Below are positions 1 to 11,505 of a DNA stretch of 64,000 nt, one piece after another. Position numbers and translations under genes: made by a program. The stretch spans positions 34,956,001 through 35,020,000 of the forward strand of contig NC_037090.1 in the NCBI RefSeq assembly GCF_002994745.2, written 5' to 3'. Origin of the DNA: Rosa chinensis (lineage: Eukaryota > Streptophyta > Magnoliopsida > Rosales > Rosaceae). The notes under the pieces are model-generated. The model was not told the DNA's origin. It worked only from the letters and a program-made list of their open reading frames with translations, and searched no databases. How positions within the stretch are numbered: the first letter of the stretch is position 1; every line of letters begins with the position of its first letter.

Positions 1-1
1 G

Positions 2-3000
2 GTTCTAGTTAAAGAAGAAGTCGAGAAGATGCATAAATCAGACATCATCAGGGTGGCCAAGTACAATCAATAGCTATCTAACATAGTGCATGTTCACAAG
101 AAGAATGGCAAGATGCGAGTCTGTGTGGATTACAGAGACCTTAACATGACTACACCTAAAGATGTTTATCCCATGCCGGTCGCGGATATGTTGGTAGATG
201 TAGTAGCAGGGCATGAATTGTTATCCTTCATGGATGGAACTGTAGGGTACCACCAGATTCTAGTCGTGGAAGAAGACAGACATAAGACCGCATTTCGCTG
301 CCCAGGCTTCGTGGGAGTTTTCGAGTATGTGGTCATGCCTTTTGGTCTGAAGAATGTCGGGGCCATGTATCAGAGAGCCATGAACCTGATCTTCCATGAC
401 ATACTTGGGAAGATTTTAGAGGTTTACATTGATGACGTGGTCGTGAAGTCTAAGAAACGAGGGGATCATATCGTAGATCTCATAAAGGTTTTTGAGCGCA
501 TGCGGCTACACAAGCTCAAGATGAATCCTACCAAATGCATTTTCGGAGTTCAGGCAGGTGACTTTCTGAGTTTTGTAGTCCATCAGAAAGGAATCGAGGT
601 CCCTGAGGATAAGGCAAACTCGGTGATCAACGCATCTCCCCCGCGAACAAACAAGGAGCTACAGCGACTGTTGGGTAAGATCAACTTTCTGCGAAGATTC
701 ATCTCTAATTCTGCAGGTAAAATCCAGCCATTTTCCGCGCTGCTGAAGTTGCAGGGATAGAACGAGTTTGTATGGGAACTTCAACATCAAGAGGCTTTTG
801 ACAAGATCAAGGCCTATCTGGCAAGTCTGCCAGTACTAGTTCCCTGCAGGGCTGGTTTTCCGTTAAAATTATATATTTTAGCAGCGGAGGCTTTCAGTGG
901 CAGCCTCCTCGCGCAGGATGACAAAGCTGGCGTCGAACATGCTATCTTTTACCTCAGTCGGACACTCACAGATTGTGAAACAAGGTACACTCTAATGGAA
1001 AAGCTGTGCCTCACTCTCTACTTCTCCGCATGCAAGCTGCGGAATTACATGTTATCCTCTACTTGCATCATCGCTCAGACCGATCTAGTAAAGTATATGT
1101 TGTCGCAACCTATCTTAAGAGGGCGCATCGGCAAATGGGTGCTTGCTTTGTCGGAATTTTCGCTACAATATGTCCCTTAGAAAGCAGTAAAAGGACAAGC
1201 CATCGCAGACTTTCTAGAACATCACCCCATGCTGGACGTTCCTGTGGTAAGAGATTTGGAAGTCGCTGCTGAAACTGTAGTTCGCCTGGATCTGGCATGT
1301 TTACCTGAGTACGCCATGTTATATCAAGCCACAGTCTCACTCCAACCCTGGGTGTTATATTTTGATGGCTCGAGAACGGAAACACTGGCAGGAGGCGGGG
1401 TCCTCTTGGAAAATCCAGCTGGAGATCGTTTATCATATTCCTTCCAGTTGGAGTTCCGGTGCACCAACAACCAAGCAGAATATGAGGCCCTTATTATTGG
1501 CCTAGAGGTGTTACTCGAACTAGGAGTCAGAGACATCCAGGTACGCGGTGATTCTTTACTCGTGATCAATTAGCTTCGCGCGAAGAACAGATGCTCCAGC
1601 TACTTGCTTGCACCATATTTAGATCGCGCTTTTGAACTTCTAGCCCAATTTGAAGACGTGGACTTGGAGTATATTCCTCACGAGTGCAACTTCGCGGCCA
1701 ATGAACTTGCTCAATTGGCTACAGGCGTTACTTTGAAATATGGGGTATACGAGCGAATTCTCAAGGTTGAGCGACGCACGCTGCCTTTGTGGCTTGCACG
1801 ACCTGACCTACCAGACAAGCCCACAGTGGCGGCTCTTGATCCTATTGATGTGGATTGGCGTATCCCGTTAATCACTTACCTCACGCAGCCAGATCCAACT
1901 ACCAACAGCAAGATCCGTTTTCTAGCTCTAAATTGCTTCCTCAGAGGCGACGAGCTACGTCAATGTGGCGAAGATGGCATCGATTTCAGGTGCGTATATG
2001 GCCACGAAGAGAAAAGATTAATGTAAGAAGTGCATGAAGGCATGTGTGGAGCCCATCAAGCAGGTCCCAAGATGTGTCGGCTTATCAGGAGACATGGGTA
2101 CTATTGGCCCAGCATTTTGAAGGATTGTATCGCATTCGCGAAAGGATGCCAAGATTTCCAGGCTCATGGACCAGTCCAGCATATTCCTAATATTCCCATG
2201 CAACCCATCATTAAACCTTGGCCTGCGCGAGGCAGGGCTTTGGACTTGATCGGCATGATTCACCCACATTCTTCACTCCAGCACAAGTTCATCATTGTCG
2301 TTACTAATTTCTGCACTAAGTGGGTGGAAGCCGAGCCTTTAAAGGAGGCTTCCGGTGCCACCATTCGTCGGTTCATTTTTCACAATATTATTTGCAGGTT
2401 TGGCATCCCAGAGGTTTTGGTATCTGATAGGGGGGCAGTGTTCATGGGTGGTGATGTAGAGAAGCTCGTCAATGATTATGGAATCCAGTTTATCCATAGC
2501 ACGCCTTATTATGCTCAATCCAATGGTCAAGCGGAGGCCAGCAACATGATCATCATTACTCTATTGAAAAAGTTGCTTGTGGAGAACCCTAGCCAGTGGC
2601 ACGAGACATTATATGAGACATTATGGGCTTATCGTACTTCTAAGCGGAACCCTACTGCCACCAGCCCTGATGCGTTAATGTTTGGCCACGATGCGGTTCT
2701 CCCGTTGGAAGTGAATGTTCAGTCCCTGTGCGTCCAAGACCAAAATCACTTGATCGGTGAAGATTATGTCCAGGCTATGTGGTAAGAGCATGAAGACCTT
2801 AGTGATAAGCGCTTAAAGGCTTTGGACAACTTAGTGATGGAAAAGCAACGCATCGCTCGTGCCTACGATAAACGGATGAGCGACCGCAGTTACAAAGAGG
2901 GTGAGCTAGTTTGGAAGGCGATTTTGCCATTAGGCGAGAAGTTGACTGGCCGCGGCAAGTGGACTCCGCGTTGGGAATGACCTTTTATTGTTCATCGAAT

Positions 3001-3157
3001 TTTGGAGCGAGGGGCATTTCACCTGAAAGATTTGGACGGCGACCTCCACCGCAACCCCATCAATGGCAGGTTCTTGAAGAAGTATTATCCTAGTGTTTGG
3101 GAATTTGAAGATCCACCAACCCAGCCTGCGACTAGGGGGCAAGCGGGGCAACCATAG
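2..3157 (+). pseudogene. pol: Ty3 (Tat) pol: reverse transcriptase, RNase H, archaeal-type RNase H, integrase
   Basis: One reading frame runs the whole length and is interrupted only by in-frame stops at 71, 758, 1178, 1571, 2024, 2783 and 2978. Domains in order: reverse transcriptase (VCVDYRDLN near 120, the FMDGTVGYHQI motif, MPFGLKNVGAMYQ, catalytic YIDD near 425); Ty3 RNase H (about 780-1,180); a second RNase H of archaeal type (WVLYFDGSRT near 1,350, then NNQAEYEALI); integrase, with an H-H zinc motif (HEGMCGAH near 2,033) and catalytic core residues in DLIGM, VSDRG and NGQAEAS. The second cysteine of the zinc knuckle appears replaced by phenylalanine (GCQDFQ). The frame ends with a basic tail and stop at 3,155. 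No frameshift is needed, so decay has been mainly by point mutation. It would have copied and integrated the element. Confidence 0.93.
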
Positions 3158-4679
3158 TCTTCCTTGGTTTGCGTCCTTCCTTCCTTTTCGGCCTTTTCTG
3201 TGGCCGCATTCTCCTGTCTTCGCTTCACCTACTAAGACTAGGGGGCACCACCCTACACATTAAGGGCTTGTTGTAGCGGCCTTATGTATCCCTTTTTCTG
3301 TTGTAGTTTTTACAAGGATTGATTTTTCTTTACATTTTTTTTTTTGACAATAAGTGTTAGAAGCATGTAACAGGGCCTATTCCAGAGGCTATGTTATATA
3401 GACAGATATTGAAAAAAGAGGAAGAAATATGCTTGATTTCATAAAGTGGCTTTGCGGTGAAAAGCAGTACAAACATATGCCAACATTGGCTGAAAATCGT
3501 AAGGGCTTCAGATCTTCTGAAAATTTCTGGATTTCTGAGTCTTTGTCTCCGGAGGAGTAAGTGAAATGATCGCTCTTCCTCTTTCTCTCTTCACCCTCCT
3601 CTGATCTGAGTCGCCATTGCTACCATTGGTACTGGAAGATGAGGGAAGGAAATAATCCATCGCAACCCTTCTAGTGAGTTGTCCTCCAGGATGGAGATGG
3701 TCATCAAAGCAGCGCGCGGCCTAGCTGCCTCAACTCCCTCAAAGGAAAAAACAGAAGCCTATCCTTCAAACCCTTGAGGTAGGGCGCCGAAGAAGAGGGT
3801 AGGGCCTCAAGTGGTCTTCCACCCTTCTTCGTTTTGCTCCACGCGAGGGAATCTAAAGAGAGAGACTCCCTAGAATGTGGTACCCCGCGTTAGGAGCGCC
3901 GTGTGTTCTTCAGCCAAACTAGAACCGGTGAATCCCGTCCAGACTTTCTGGGGCCAAAGACATGCAGCTGGACCTGAGATTAGGCCATAAGGCCTACCCA
4001 GGAAATGAGATTAAGCCATAAAGCCTATGGATATAGAGGCTAAAAGCTTGGAAAGGAGATGGTTTCAAGAATAGGAGGAAGAGAAGTTGGGATTGCAAGA
4101 CATTTTCTGGATGAATCATGGTTGCATGTATTTGCACTCCTACTATATAGGTATTTATAGGGGCCAACCTTAGTGGCCTCAACCCTTTGGTCTTGGCAGT
4201 TGAAGTAGATTCAACGCCATCAATGGGGTCATTAAGGGAATTCAATGCTATGATCTCGGAAATGAACAAAACTGAAAACGCGTGGACAACGGAACAGTCT
4301 CCAAGGAGGTAACTGCTCCATTTCGAGTTTATCCCTTTGAAAACTGCTGTAAACAGTTAAGGAGAAATAGTTATCGCTTTGCTATCTAAGAAGATAAAAT
4401 AAAAATTTGGGCCAACAAAGTGGGCTAAATAGATAATTGATAATAATATTAATATTGTTCATACAAAATAATGGGCCTACTAGAGGCCTAAAGTTTTCGG
4501 CCTGCATAAGTTAGGCGAAGGAAATGTTGGTCCAGGATGAAACTCGCGTCAGTAGCAGCTTGTGCGGCCTGTTGGGCTGCCACACGGGTTTGGGCCACTT
4601 CCTATGACAGCGCCTCGAAGGCGACTATGGGTTGTTCTAGTTGGGGTTCCTCAATGGCAAGTCTGGTCATCACAGTGAT
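3158..4679 (+). other. Non-coding spacer of the Tat element between pol and the antisense gene
   Basis: No convincing coding sequence. Polypurine-like motifs CTAGGGGGCA occur at about 3,132 and 3,238, matching the tract in front of the 3' LTR of copy 2 at 29,492. From 3,471 on it is nearly identical to 24,902-26,110. A roughly 320-bp part (about 3,710-4,030) also occurs inverted at 10,118-10,437. Short open frames here, such as 3,994-4,269 on minus, show no recognisable domain. Confidence 0.6.
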
Positions 4680-6633
4680 TCATTGGGCCTGAAGGTCCTG
4701 AATCTGGGACCGGAGATGGTTTCTCGCGAGCGTCAGCTCTCTGACGAGATTGGTCTGATCACCTAAAGAGTCGCGGGAGTTGTCCATCTGATGGGTCAGG
4801 GCTTGATAGTGGGCTTGGGTTTGCCTAGCCTGAGCGGTCGCGGCCGTCTTCTTGTTAAGCCATTGGGGGAGGTCCTGCAGCAGTTGGTCAATGTCAAGAA
4901 ACTGAGCTTCAGTGGTGGCTCCCTCGCGAAGAAGTACCCTCAGGTATTCCAAGACTCTCATGGGCGCACCAGGGGTCAGGATATCGGGGCCCAGGAGGCG
5001 ACGAAGGCCTTCTCTAGCTTCATCCACCACTCTAGGTGGGACGACTTCAAGCACGCGAGCCAACCTTTCTAGCCTTGAAGGAGGCATAGGTGGTAGGTTG
5101 GGATCCACAGCGACAAGAGCCTCAAGAGGCTCCGCGACAGGAACTGCCTCTGGCACTGGTTCATGAGGTGATTCTTCCTTATCTTCAAGTACTTGGGGGG
5201 CATGGGGGGCAGGTTTCTGATCAACCTGGTTTCCACCATCCGGCTCAGCAGGGTTCTTAATAGCGATTTCCTTGGCAGCTACTGTCACTTCCTCATTAGG
5301 AGTGTCATTTCGATCCTGGAAGGAAGTGTTAGAATTTGTAAAAGGAATAAGGCGAGAGCCAGAATGGAAATATTTACAAGGAAACATACTTCTTCAATAG
5401 GTGACTCGCGGGAATGTCAGTTATCGCGTGTTCTTGAACAATCTCGAGAGGATTGGCTGGATCAGGCATGACCTGCTCCAGGAAGGGGTTTGCTGTTGGT
5501 TCCTCGCAAGAGGTTTCTGTAGGTGGCTCTCTTTCTTCAGTCTTAAGTGAGCTGTCATCCAGAATTTGCACCAGCACCAGGGGTAGTTGCGGATCACTCG
5601 CGGTGCTAATTGGAGGTGGAAGATTGGTTGAATCAAGCCGCGCTTGGGTCTGACCAGTGGGCACTTGAGTAGAGGGTACTCCGTCACTAGCAGTGGATGA
5701 TCATTCACCGATTGGCCTTAAAGGCCTATGACGGACCTGCAAGTAAGGAGCGTTATAGGCTCAGACATAACTATAGAATGAGTATTTCAGTGTTGCGTTT
5801 AGTGTGAAGTACCAGTCGAAATGCGAGTGGTTCATCTTCCTCCCACGGGTCTGTCCGGGGGTCAGCGCGACTGCGTTTGCTAGCCAAAGCAGCGGCAAGC
5901 TGTCAGGTTCAAAAGAGAGTTAAGTTAGACTGTGGAGAAAATGTCGCAGTCTCAGACTCTGGGAGGAAAGTCCTTACAGTTTGTGGGTCATCATCATCGG
6001 AAAAAGAGTCTTCAACTTCAGGATCTGTGGCTACAGCTTTCTGTTTGGCAGCCTGACCAGTGGCTGGAGAAGCATCTACTGTGCCGCTGCCGGAAGAAGA
6101 GTAAGGGGAAAAAGAGTGGAGTTAAAGTGGGAAAAGAAAATAAAAAAATTCAAAGGGCAAGTTACCTCTTGTGGTGGCTCGAGGATAACAATGCCGGTTT
6201 GAGCAGGACGCGGGGCTCACACCTCAGCTTCAGGGAAGCGAGCAAGTAGTTCGGTATCAGCATCATAGGGATACCGCAGATCTTGGAAGATGGTTGCGAA
6301 GAGTTCATCATCCCGCTGTCTCCAGCAGTTGACAGAGACTTCTTCCCACCATTGATCATAATCTTCGGAGGTCCCATCAACGGGAGCGAGGTTGTTGGCC
6401 CATTGAGGAAGATCAACCAATACAAGCATGCTTGGGGCTAGCGGAGGCCCAGTGGGGTGACCAATTCTGCGCCAGGAGGTGTTGTAGTTCCAAGCATAAA
6501 TGAGGGGAATGGCACTAACTGAATCAGCCCGAGTTGGCGAGCAAAGTGATTGGGCGCGTAAAGCTCATGACTGAGTTCTTCCGCGGCGAGCCTAATGTCT
6601 GAGTAGGAGATCGTGAGGCAAAAGCGAAGAGGA
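4680..6633 (-). pseudogene. Antisense PMD gene of the Tat element, copy 1 (3'-terminal exons)
   Basis: Read on minus, the exons match copy 2: end of the PMD exon (about 6,633-6,166, donor GTAACT), acidic serine-rich exon (ending 5,978, donor GTAAGG), basic exon 5,899-5,813, proline/glutamate-rich exon 5,736-5,390, and a last exon 5,315-4,680 with a predicted coiled coil before the stop. Introns have GT-AG ends and, except for two lesions, phase 0. The lesions are a deletion of about 23 bp that removes the acceptor of the second exon, and a 1-bp deletion in the fourth (347 nt against 348 in copy 2). The first part of the PMD domain is missing because the element is truncated. Function in retroelements is unknown; cellular PMD proteins of the MAIN/MAIL family act in silencing and meristem maintenance. 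Confidence 0.75.
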
Positions 6634-6690
6634 AGAGGAAGGTTTTCATTTGTGAAGCCATGTACTTCTAAACAATTGTTTATTATAGGT

Positions 6691-7178
6691 CTAGCTGGAT
6701 GACTTCCCATTCCACACTCCCTTGCCTTTGTCACTATTGTAGAAGTCTGAGGTGTTGTTATTGTTAGACTGAAAGTTGGTCCCTCTAGCTGCCATGGCTG
6801 TCATAGAGTTATTTGGAATAAACTGTGCTTCAATATCTCTTTCAGCAGCTAACAGTTGAGCCCTAAAATCCTTGAGAGAAATAGAACTATCTCTGGCTCG
6901 AATAACAGTTTTGATCATGGAGTATTCTTCAGGAAGACCATTGAGAGTAACCACAACTATATCTTCATCCACAATATAACACCAACAGACCTCAATTGAT
7001 CTCTAGCATGCTTGATTCGCAGGAGATACTTATCAATGGAATCAGCACCTTTCTTGATAGTTTGTAGATCAGTTTTAAGTTGAATGATATTAGCCAAAGG
7101 ATTCTTGATCCTCTGGGTACTTAATTCCCCAGAGGATTGTTGTGACCGAAAAGTTGGAGCCATAAATATTAGGGTCAT
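6691..7178 (-). pseudogene. gag: Ty1/copia gag fragment
   Basis: On minus, two overlapping frames joined by a frameshift near 6,960-6,970 give a typical copia gag (UBN2/Retrotran_gag_2) middle section: DSIDKYLLRIKHARDQL, then LNGLPEEYSMIKTVIRARD and SLKDFRAQLLAAERDIE. The N-terminal part, the zinc knuckle and all of pol are missing. It sits directly against the broken end of the Tat element and against the repeat beginning near 7,185, so it is a short stranded remnant at a junction of three insertions. It cannot be functional. Confidence 0.85.
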
Positions 7179-7186
7179 GAAAATAA

Positions 7187-7695
7187 CTCAAAATATATTG
7201 TTTTTTGTATATTATTGTGAGATTAATCTTTATTAATATAATGAAGATTTAGTATCATATTATTCTTTAATTCCTTCATTCTATAGTTGTATTATGATGA
7301 GATTAGTCTTTATTAATAAACATATATTTAATATTTAGAAAAAATACTTGTGTTAAAACAAGGATATAATGTTTTATATCACTATTTTGACAACATAAAA
7401 GAAATAGTATTGGTGGAATTGTCATGAGATTTTAAATAAAGAGGTCTAATATTCAAATCTTATCATTGTAGTTTTTTAATATTTTTAAAAACACACACAC
7501 ACAACTTACTCAATGGTTGTAGTGTAAACTTCTTGCTATGCTGGTTAATTATGGGGTTATCATCAACTATTCATATGATCTTAGATTACATTGATCGTCT
7601 ATGAGCATCAAATGAGTGAATCAAATGATCACGAGGAATTGAGTTTTCATATATATGTAAAAACTACCTTGTGTTCCGTTTAATTATTTATGAAT
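7187..7695 (+). repeat. AT-rich dispersed repeat, copy A
   Basis: This stretch is nearly identical to 9,632-10,090 (same orientation) and to 21,665-22,150 (inverted). It includes a short CA microsatellite near 7,490. No coding potential. Copies B and C extend further on the left side (in the orientation of A), so copy A is truncated. It is probably the interior of a non-autonomous DNA transposon; see the hAT-like end at 9,230. Confidence 0.75.
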
Positions 7696-7876
7696 ATAAG
7701 CTTGCACCACTCGTGGCCGACGCTTTGTGGATATGAAAAGTGACCCTAATATCCATAGGCTTTATCTCGGTCCTCGAGGCCTATTAAGCATCACCGAACT
7801 TAATGAGTGATGGGGTCACTTCTCATCATTTATTGAACTATTCACGGTCTCACTAATTAGCCTTCTTTACAAAGCC

Positions 7877-8665
7877 AGTTGAAAAGGTTACACTACTGAA
7901 AGGTGTACTCCAATTTATAAACATGCAAGCCAAAACGACACTTATATTGGAAACCACCAACAATATAGGCCTACATACTTTATTCCACTCGCCTTTCATC
8001 CCAGCGTATACCAGGGCCTCAAGATCAAGCAACATTTCAAATTCAAATGTAAATAAATCTCAAGGGTCAGGTTGACCACCCAAAGCAATAGCTTGTAGAA
8101 AATATGGATATAACTCTTAACTGTCATATAAATTTTAAAAACATCAAAAAAGACCATTTCACTTTTGAAAAATACAGGATAACATGATAAAGAATGGGAA
8201 ACTCATTCGGGCTCAAGGTACCCTGTACTTTTCTCTGACAACCCGGAACGTTTCTTCCCATAGGTTCTCTATTCTTCATGACTTCCACAAAATGCAAAGA
8301 TGAATCTTAAAATAGATATCTCATTCTCTCTTCCCACTTTGCTTCTTTCAGATATATTTCTCACCAGAAAGCTTGATTCCAATTATCCCCTCAAGATCCC
8401 CACACATACAGCAGATACAAGAAGAGGACGATGAGGGAAAGGATGTGGGAGAGCCTTGAAATGGCTGTTTGGGGAAGGTAAAAATCAAAAGAATTAACAG
8501 TCTAATGTGACACTCAATGAATAGGACTTGGCTTTTATTGGTTCATTTGTTTCACTAAAGCAATCAACTGTAAAGTGCAGCTCGTAGTGGTCGTAAAATG
8601 TTAGAAAGACACAAATTAAATAAATAAATAGAAATGATGGCAGCTATTTCTGTGTATGAAGCATT
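7877..8665 (+). repeat. Segmental duplicate of 34,125-34,925
   Basis: About 790 bp is nearly identical to 34,125-34,925, in the same orientation, with a few substitutions and small indels. The 34-kb copy lies downstream of the small membrane protein exon on minus, so this may be intron or 3' flanking sequence of that locus. No open frame with a recognisable domain was found in either copy. Confidence 0.85.
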
Positions 8666-9229
8666 AGGGACTTTTCCTTTGTGAAGCCATGTGAAGCACA
8701 ATATTGGGCCATTACTGGTGACAATATCGGGCCATTGCTCTTGAAGGAGTAAGGCTTTCGAATTTAGTAGATATTGTCATGAATTTTAGTTGTTTATATT
8801 TCAAATGGTTTGCTTGTTTGCTGGGCCACTTCTAAGCAGTGGACAAAAAACGTCAATTCACCAAGTACATATGCTTCCATTAGAACAAAAAGAAGTATAT
8901 TCTTTCAAGTTGAGGATCAACAAATCCCAGTTATTTGGCCTCTGGAAGTCAAGCTTCTGTCGGAGCTCATCTAGTCATGGTAGTACTCACGGCGGCCAGC
9001 TTGTGTTGCAGCAAAGACTTTGGCTTTAGATCTAAGTGTTCTGGTATTTTGGGCTTTTGGGCCTCAACTTGTCAGTTAGTTCTAGTTTAGTTATGGGTTT
9101 GTCTATTGGGTCTTTGGGCCTAGGACTCCTACTCTCTCTGTATTACCTTTGTAATATGGGTTTCATCTAATGTGACCCCAAAAAAAAAAAGTGTGTATAA
9201 TATGTATTTGATTTTCCACTGTTTTAATT
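8666..9229. other. Unassigned stretch
   Basis: No gene or repeat recognised. The open frame at 8,790-9,029 has no motif. There is a poly-A run of ten near 9,180. Confidence 0.3.
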
Positions 9230-10100
9230 AGAGGTGGCAAACGGGCCTGCTCGGCCCGACCCGGCCCATTTTAAGCTGGTCTAGTCCTGCTTCGTGCCGT
9301 GTTGTGCTTGGGCTGGCCAATTTATTATCGTGCCGGGCTCGTGCCGGCTCATTTACTTAAAAATTAAGCCCGGTCCGGCCCATGGCCCGAGCCCATATCG
9401 TGTTGGGCCGTGCTCGTGCCAGGTTAATAAACGGGCCGCGCTCGTGCCTACTCACTAAAAGCACAATTTTAAAATCTTAATTTGAACAAATAAAGATTAA
9501 TTTTATTTAACTATTTAGAAAATTAAAATAAATTAAGTTCTACAACGTTTTTATTAATCGTAGCTTTTTAAGATTAGTTTTCTAATAATTTTTTATATTC
9601 CACTATAAGAAATAAAGAAAGAAAAAAAAAACTCAAAATATATTGTTTTTAGTATATTATTGTGAGATTAATCTTTATTAATATAATGAAGATTTAGTAT
9701 CATATTATTCTTTAATTCCTTCATTCTATAGTTGTATTATGATGAGATTAGTCTTTATTAATAAACATATATTTAATATTTAGAAAAAATACTTATGTTA
9801 AAACAAGGATATAATGTTTTATATCACTATTTTGACAACATAAAAGAAATAGTATTGGTGGAATTGTCATGAGATTTTAAATAAAGAGATCAATATTCAA
9901 ATCTCATCATTGTAGTTTTTTAATATTTTTAAAAACACACACACACAACTCACTCAATGGTTGTAGTGTGAACTTCTTGCTATGCTGGTCAATTATGGGG
10001 TTATCATGAACTATTCATATGATCTTAGATTACATTGATCGTCTATGAGCATCAAATGAGTGAATCAAATGATCACGAGGAATTGAGTTCGGTTTAATTA
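9230..10100 (+). mobile_element. hAT-like (nDart-type end) non-autonomous element fragment with repeat copy B
   Basis: The left end TAGAGGTGGCAAACGGGC closely resembles the terminal inverted repeat of the rice Dart/nDart hAT family. It is followed by about 200 bp rich in GGCCC/CGGGC subterminal motifs, as is common in hAT elements. The interior from about 9,460 is shared with copies A and C. The matching right terminal repeat was not found, so the element is truncated or fused. No transposase frame. Confidence 0.5.
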
Positions 10101-10117
10101 TATGATCATCTCATTTC

Positions 10118-10437
10118 CATAGGCTTTATGGCTTAATCTCATTTCCTGGGTAGGCCTTATGGCCTAATCTCAGGTCCAGCTGCATGTCTTTGGCCCCAGA
10201 AAGTCTGGACGGGATTCACCGGTTCCAGTTAGGCTGAAGAACACGCGGCGCTCCTAACCCGGGGTACCACATTCTAGGGAGTCTCTCTCTTTAGATTCCC
10301 TCGCGTGGAGCAAAACGAAGAAGGGTGGAAGGCCACTTGAGGTCCTACGCTCTTCTTCGGCGCCCTACCTCAAGGGTTTGAAGGACAGGAATCTGTTTTT
10401 CCCCTTGAGGGAGTTGAGGCAGCTAGGCCGCGCGAGA
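10118..10437 (-). repeat. Inverted fragment of the Tat element spacer
   Basis: The stretch matches the reverse complement of 3,710-4,030 and of about 25,140-25,460, with a few substitutions. It is a stray 320-bp piece of the spacer between pol and the antisense gene. It has no LTR or coding sequence. Confidence 0.85.
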
Positions 10438-10770
10438 ACTGTTTTAAGGAGTTAGACCGAAAAGTGGCCTAAGCTTTGTCCTGATGCATCATCAAGACCA
10501 TAAAGCCTATGGATATTAGGGTCACTTTTCGGTCTCATATCCACATCTCGACCATTCATTTTTCAGGTACTAATGTATAGATCATCTCTGCAAAATTTCA
10601 GTCAAATTGATGATCTTTAAGGTATCTGACTCACTTAAACCAATGGACAAACTGAATCTGTCCAACCTGAGCTATACTGCCAAGTATCAATATGTATTAT
10701 AGTAAGCTATTAAACTATCCTGAAAGTTTAATGACCAAAGCTTCTAGGAAAAGAGCCGGCTAGAATTTAC

Positions 10771-11421
10771 TTTGTCAATGTCCATATGATGGGTGATGGC
10801 AGCACCAGCAGTCTCTCCATATCCAGTGATGACATTGAGCACTCCATTAGGAACACTAGCCTTCATAAATAAATCACAATTAGCCAAAGTCACCACTAGC
10901 AATACGAATGTAAATATACATACAAGCTAATTCCCTTCTTAAATATGCGTATTATGCAGTACATTGAAATGGATATTTCACATACTCAATTATCAAAATT
11001 GTCAGAATGACAACGCAACATGTCCATAGTCTAGATAACACAACATATCAACTTTCTGGTCCAGATATATAACATTTTAAGCAACTGTGAAAAGGATTTT
11101 CCAAGCTTACCAACTTAGCTAGATGAGCATAATACAAAGCCGAAAGAGGTGATGTCATCAATGGATTTTCCAAGCTTAAATATGCGTATTATGCAGTACA
11201 TTGAAATGGATATTTCACATACTCAATTATCAAAATTGTCAGAATGACAACGCAACATGTCCATAGGCTAGATAACACAACATATCAACTTTCTGGTCCA
11301 GATATATAACATTTTAAGCAACTGTGAAAAGGATTTTCCAAGCTTACCAACTTAGCTAGATGAGCATAATACAAAGCCGAAAGAGGTGATTGCTTAGCAG
11401 GTTTGACAACCATTGTGCAAC
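10771..11421 (-). pseudogene. Aldehyde dehydrogenase gene fragment (two exons)
   Basis: Two minus-strand exons belong to the NAD-dependent aldehyde dehydrogenase superfamily (ALDH2-like). The exon at 11,421-11,348 reads CTMVVKPAKQSPLSALYYAH, matching the family's cofactor-binding stretch before the catalytic region. The exon at 10,860-10,771 is 30 codons and reads [18 protein letters not shown]. Both keep GT-AG sites (donors GTAAGC and GTAAAT). The end of the first exon with its intron is repeated in tandem (10,938-11,151 and 11,175-11,389), which would put a second partial exon between them. No exon with the catalytic Cys or Glu was found, so this is a captured or broken fragment, not a working enzyme gene. 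Confidence 0.8.
10938..11389. repeat. Tandem duplication of about 237 bp
   Basis: Two nearly identical units, 10,938-11,151 and 11,175-11,389, are separated by a short linker. Each contains intron sequence and the end of an aldehyde dehydrogenase exon with its donor site. The near identity suggests a recent event. Confidence 0.9.
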
Positions 11422-11505
11422 CTGTAAACATGAATTTCCTGCAATGAATGAAACAAGGACACGTGTACAAATGTACATAAGAATACATGCACATCAAAAT
11501 CAACC

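Larger units (their letters stand above)
1..6633 (+). mobile_element. Tat-lineage Ty3 LTR retrotransposon, 3' part, decayed (copy 1)
   Basis: A plus-strand pol region enters from the left edge and is followed by about 1.5 kb of non-coding sequence and an antisense gene. From about 3,471 to 6,633 the sequence is nearly identical to 24,902-28,075, where the same block leads into a polypurine tract and 3' LTR. The Tat assignment (Ogre/Retand group) rests on a second, archaeal-type RNase H after the first RNase H, and on antisense PMD sequence between pol and the 3' LTR; both are known traits of that lineage. Homology to copy 2 stops abruptly near 6,633, so the end of this copy, including its 3' LTR, is gone. 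The 5' LTR and gag lie outside the window. Confidence 0.85.
7728..10547. repeat. Segment bounded by long imperfect inverted repeats
   Basis: The sequence from about 7,728 to 7,768 (core AGTGACCCTAATATCCATAG) recurs inverted at about 10,498-10,547 with a 5-bp indel. Between them lie the 34.1-kb duplicate, an unassigned stretch, repeat copy B and an inverted Tat fragment. The arrangement could be the ends of a composite DNA transposon or a rearranged pair of one repeat. No target-site duplication was seen, and no transposase is encoded inside. Confidence 0.4.

Noticed and set aside
3994..4269. Minus-strand open frame repeated at 25,425-25,787
   Set aside because: It is shared only because the two Tat copies are nearly identical; no domain or splice link to the PMD gene was visible.
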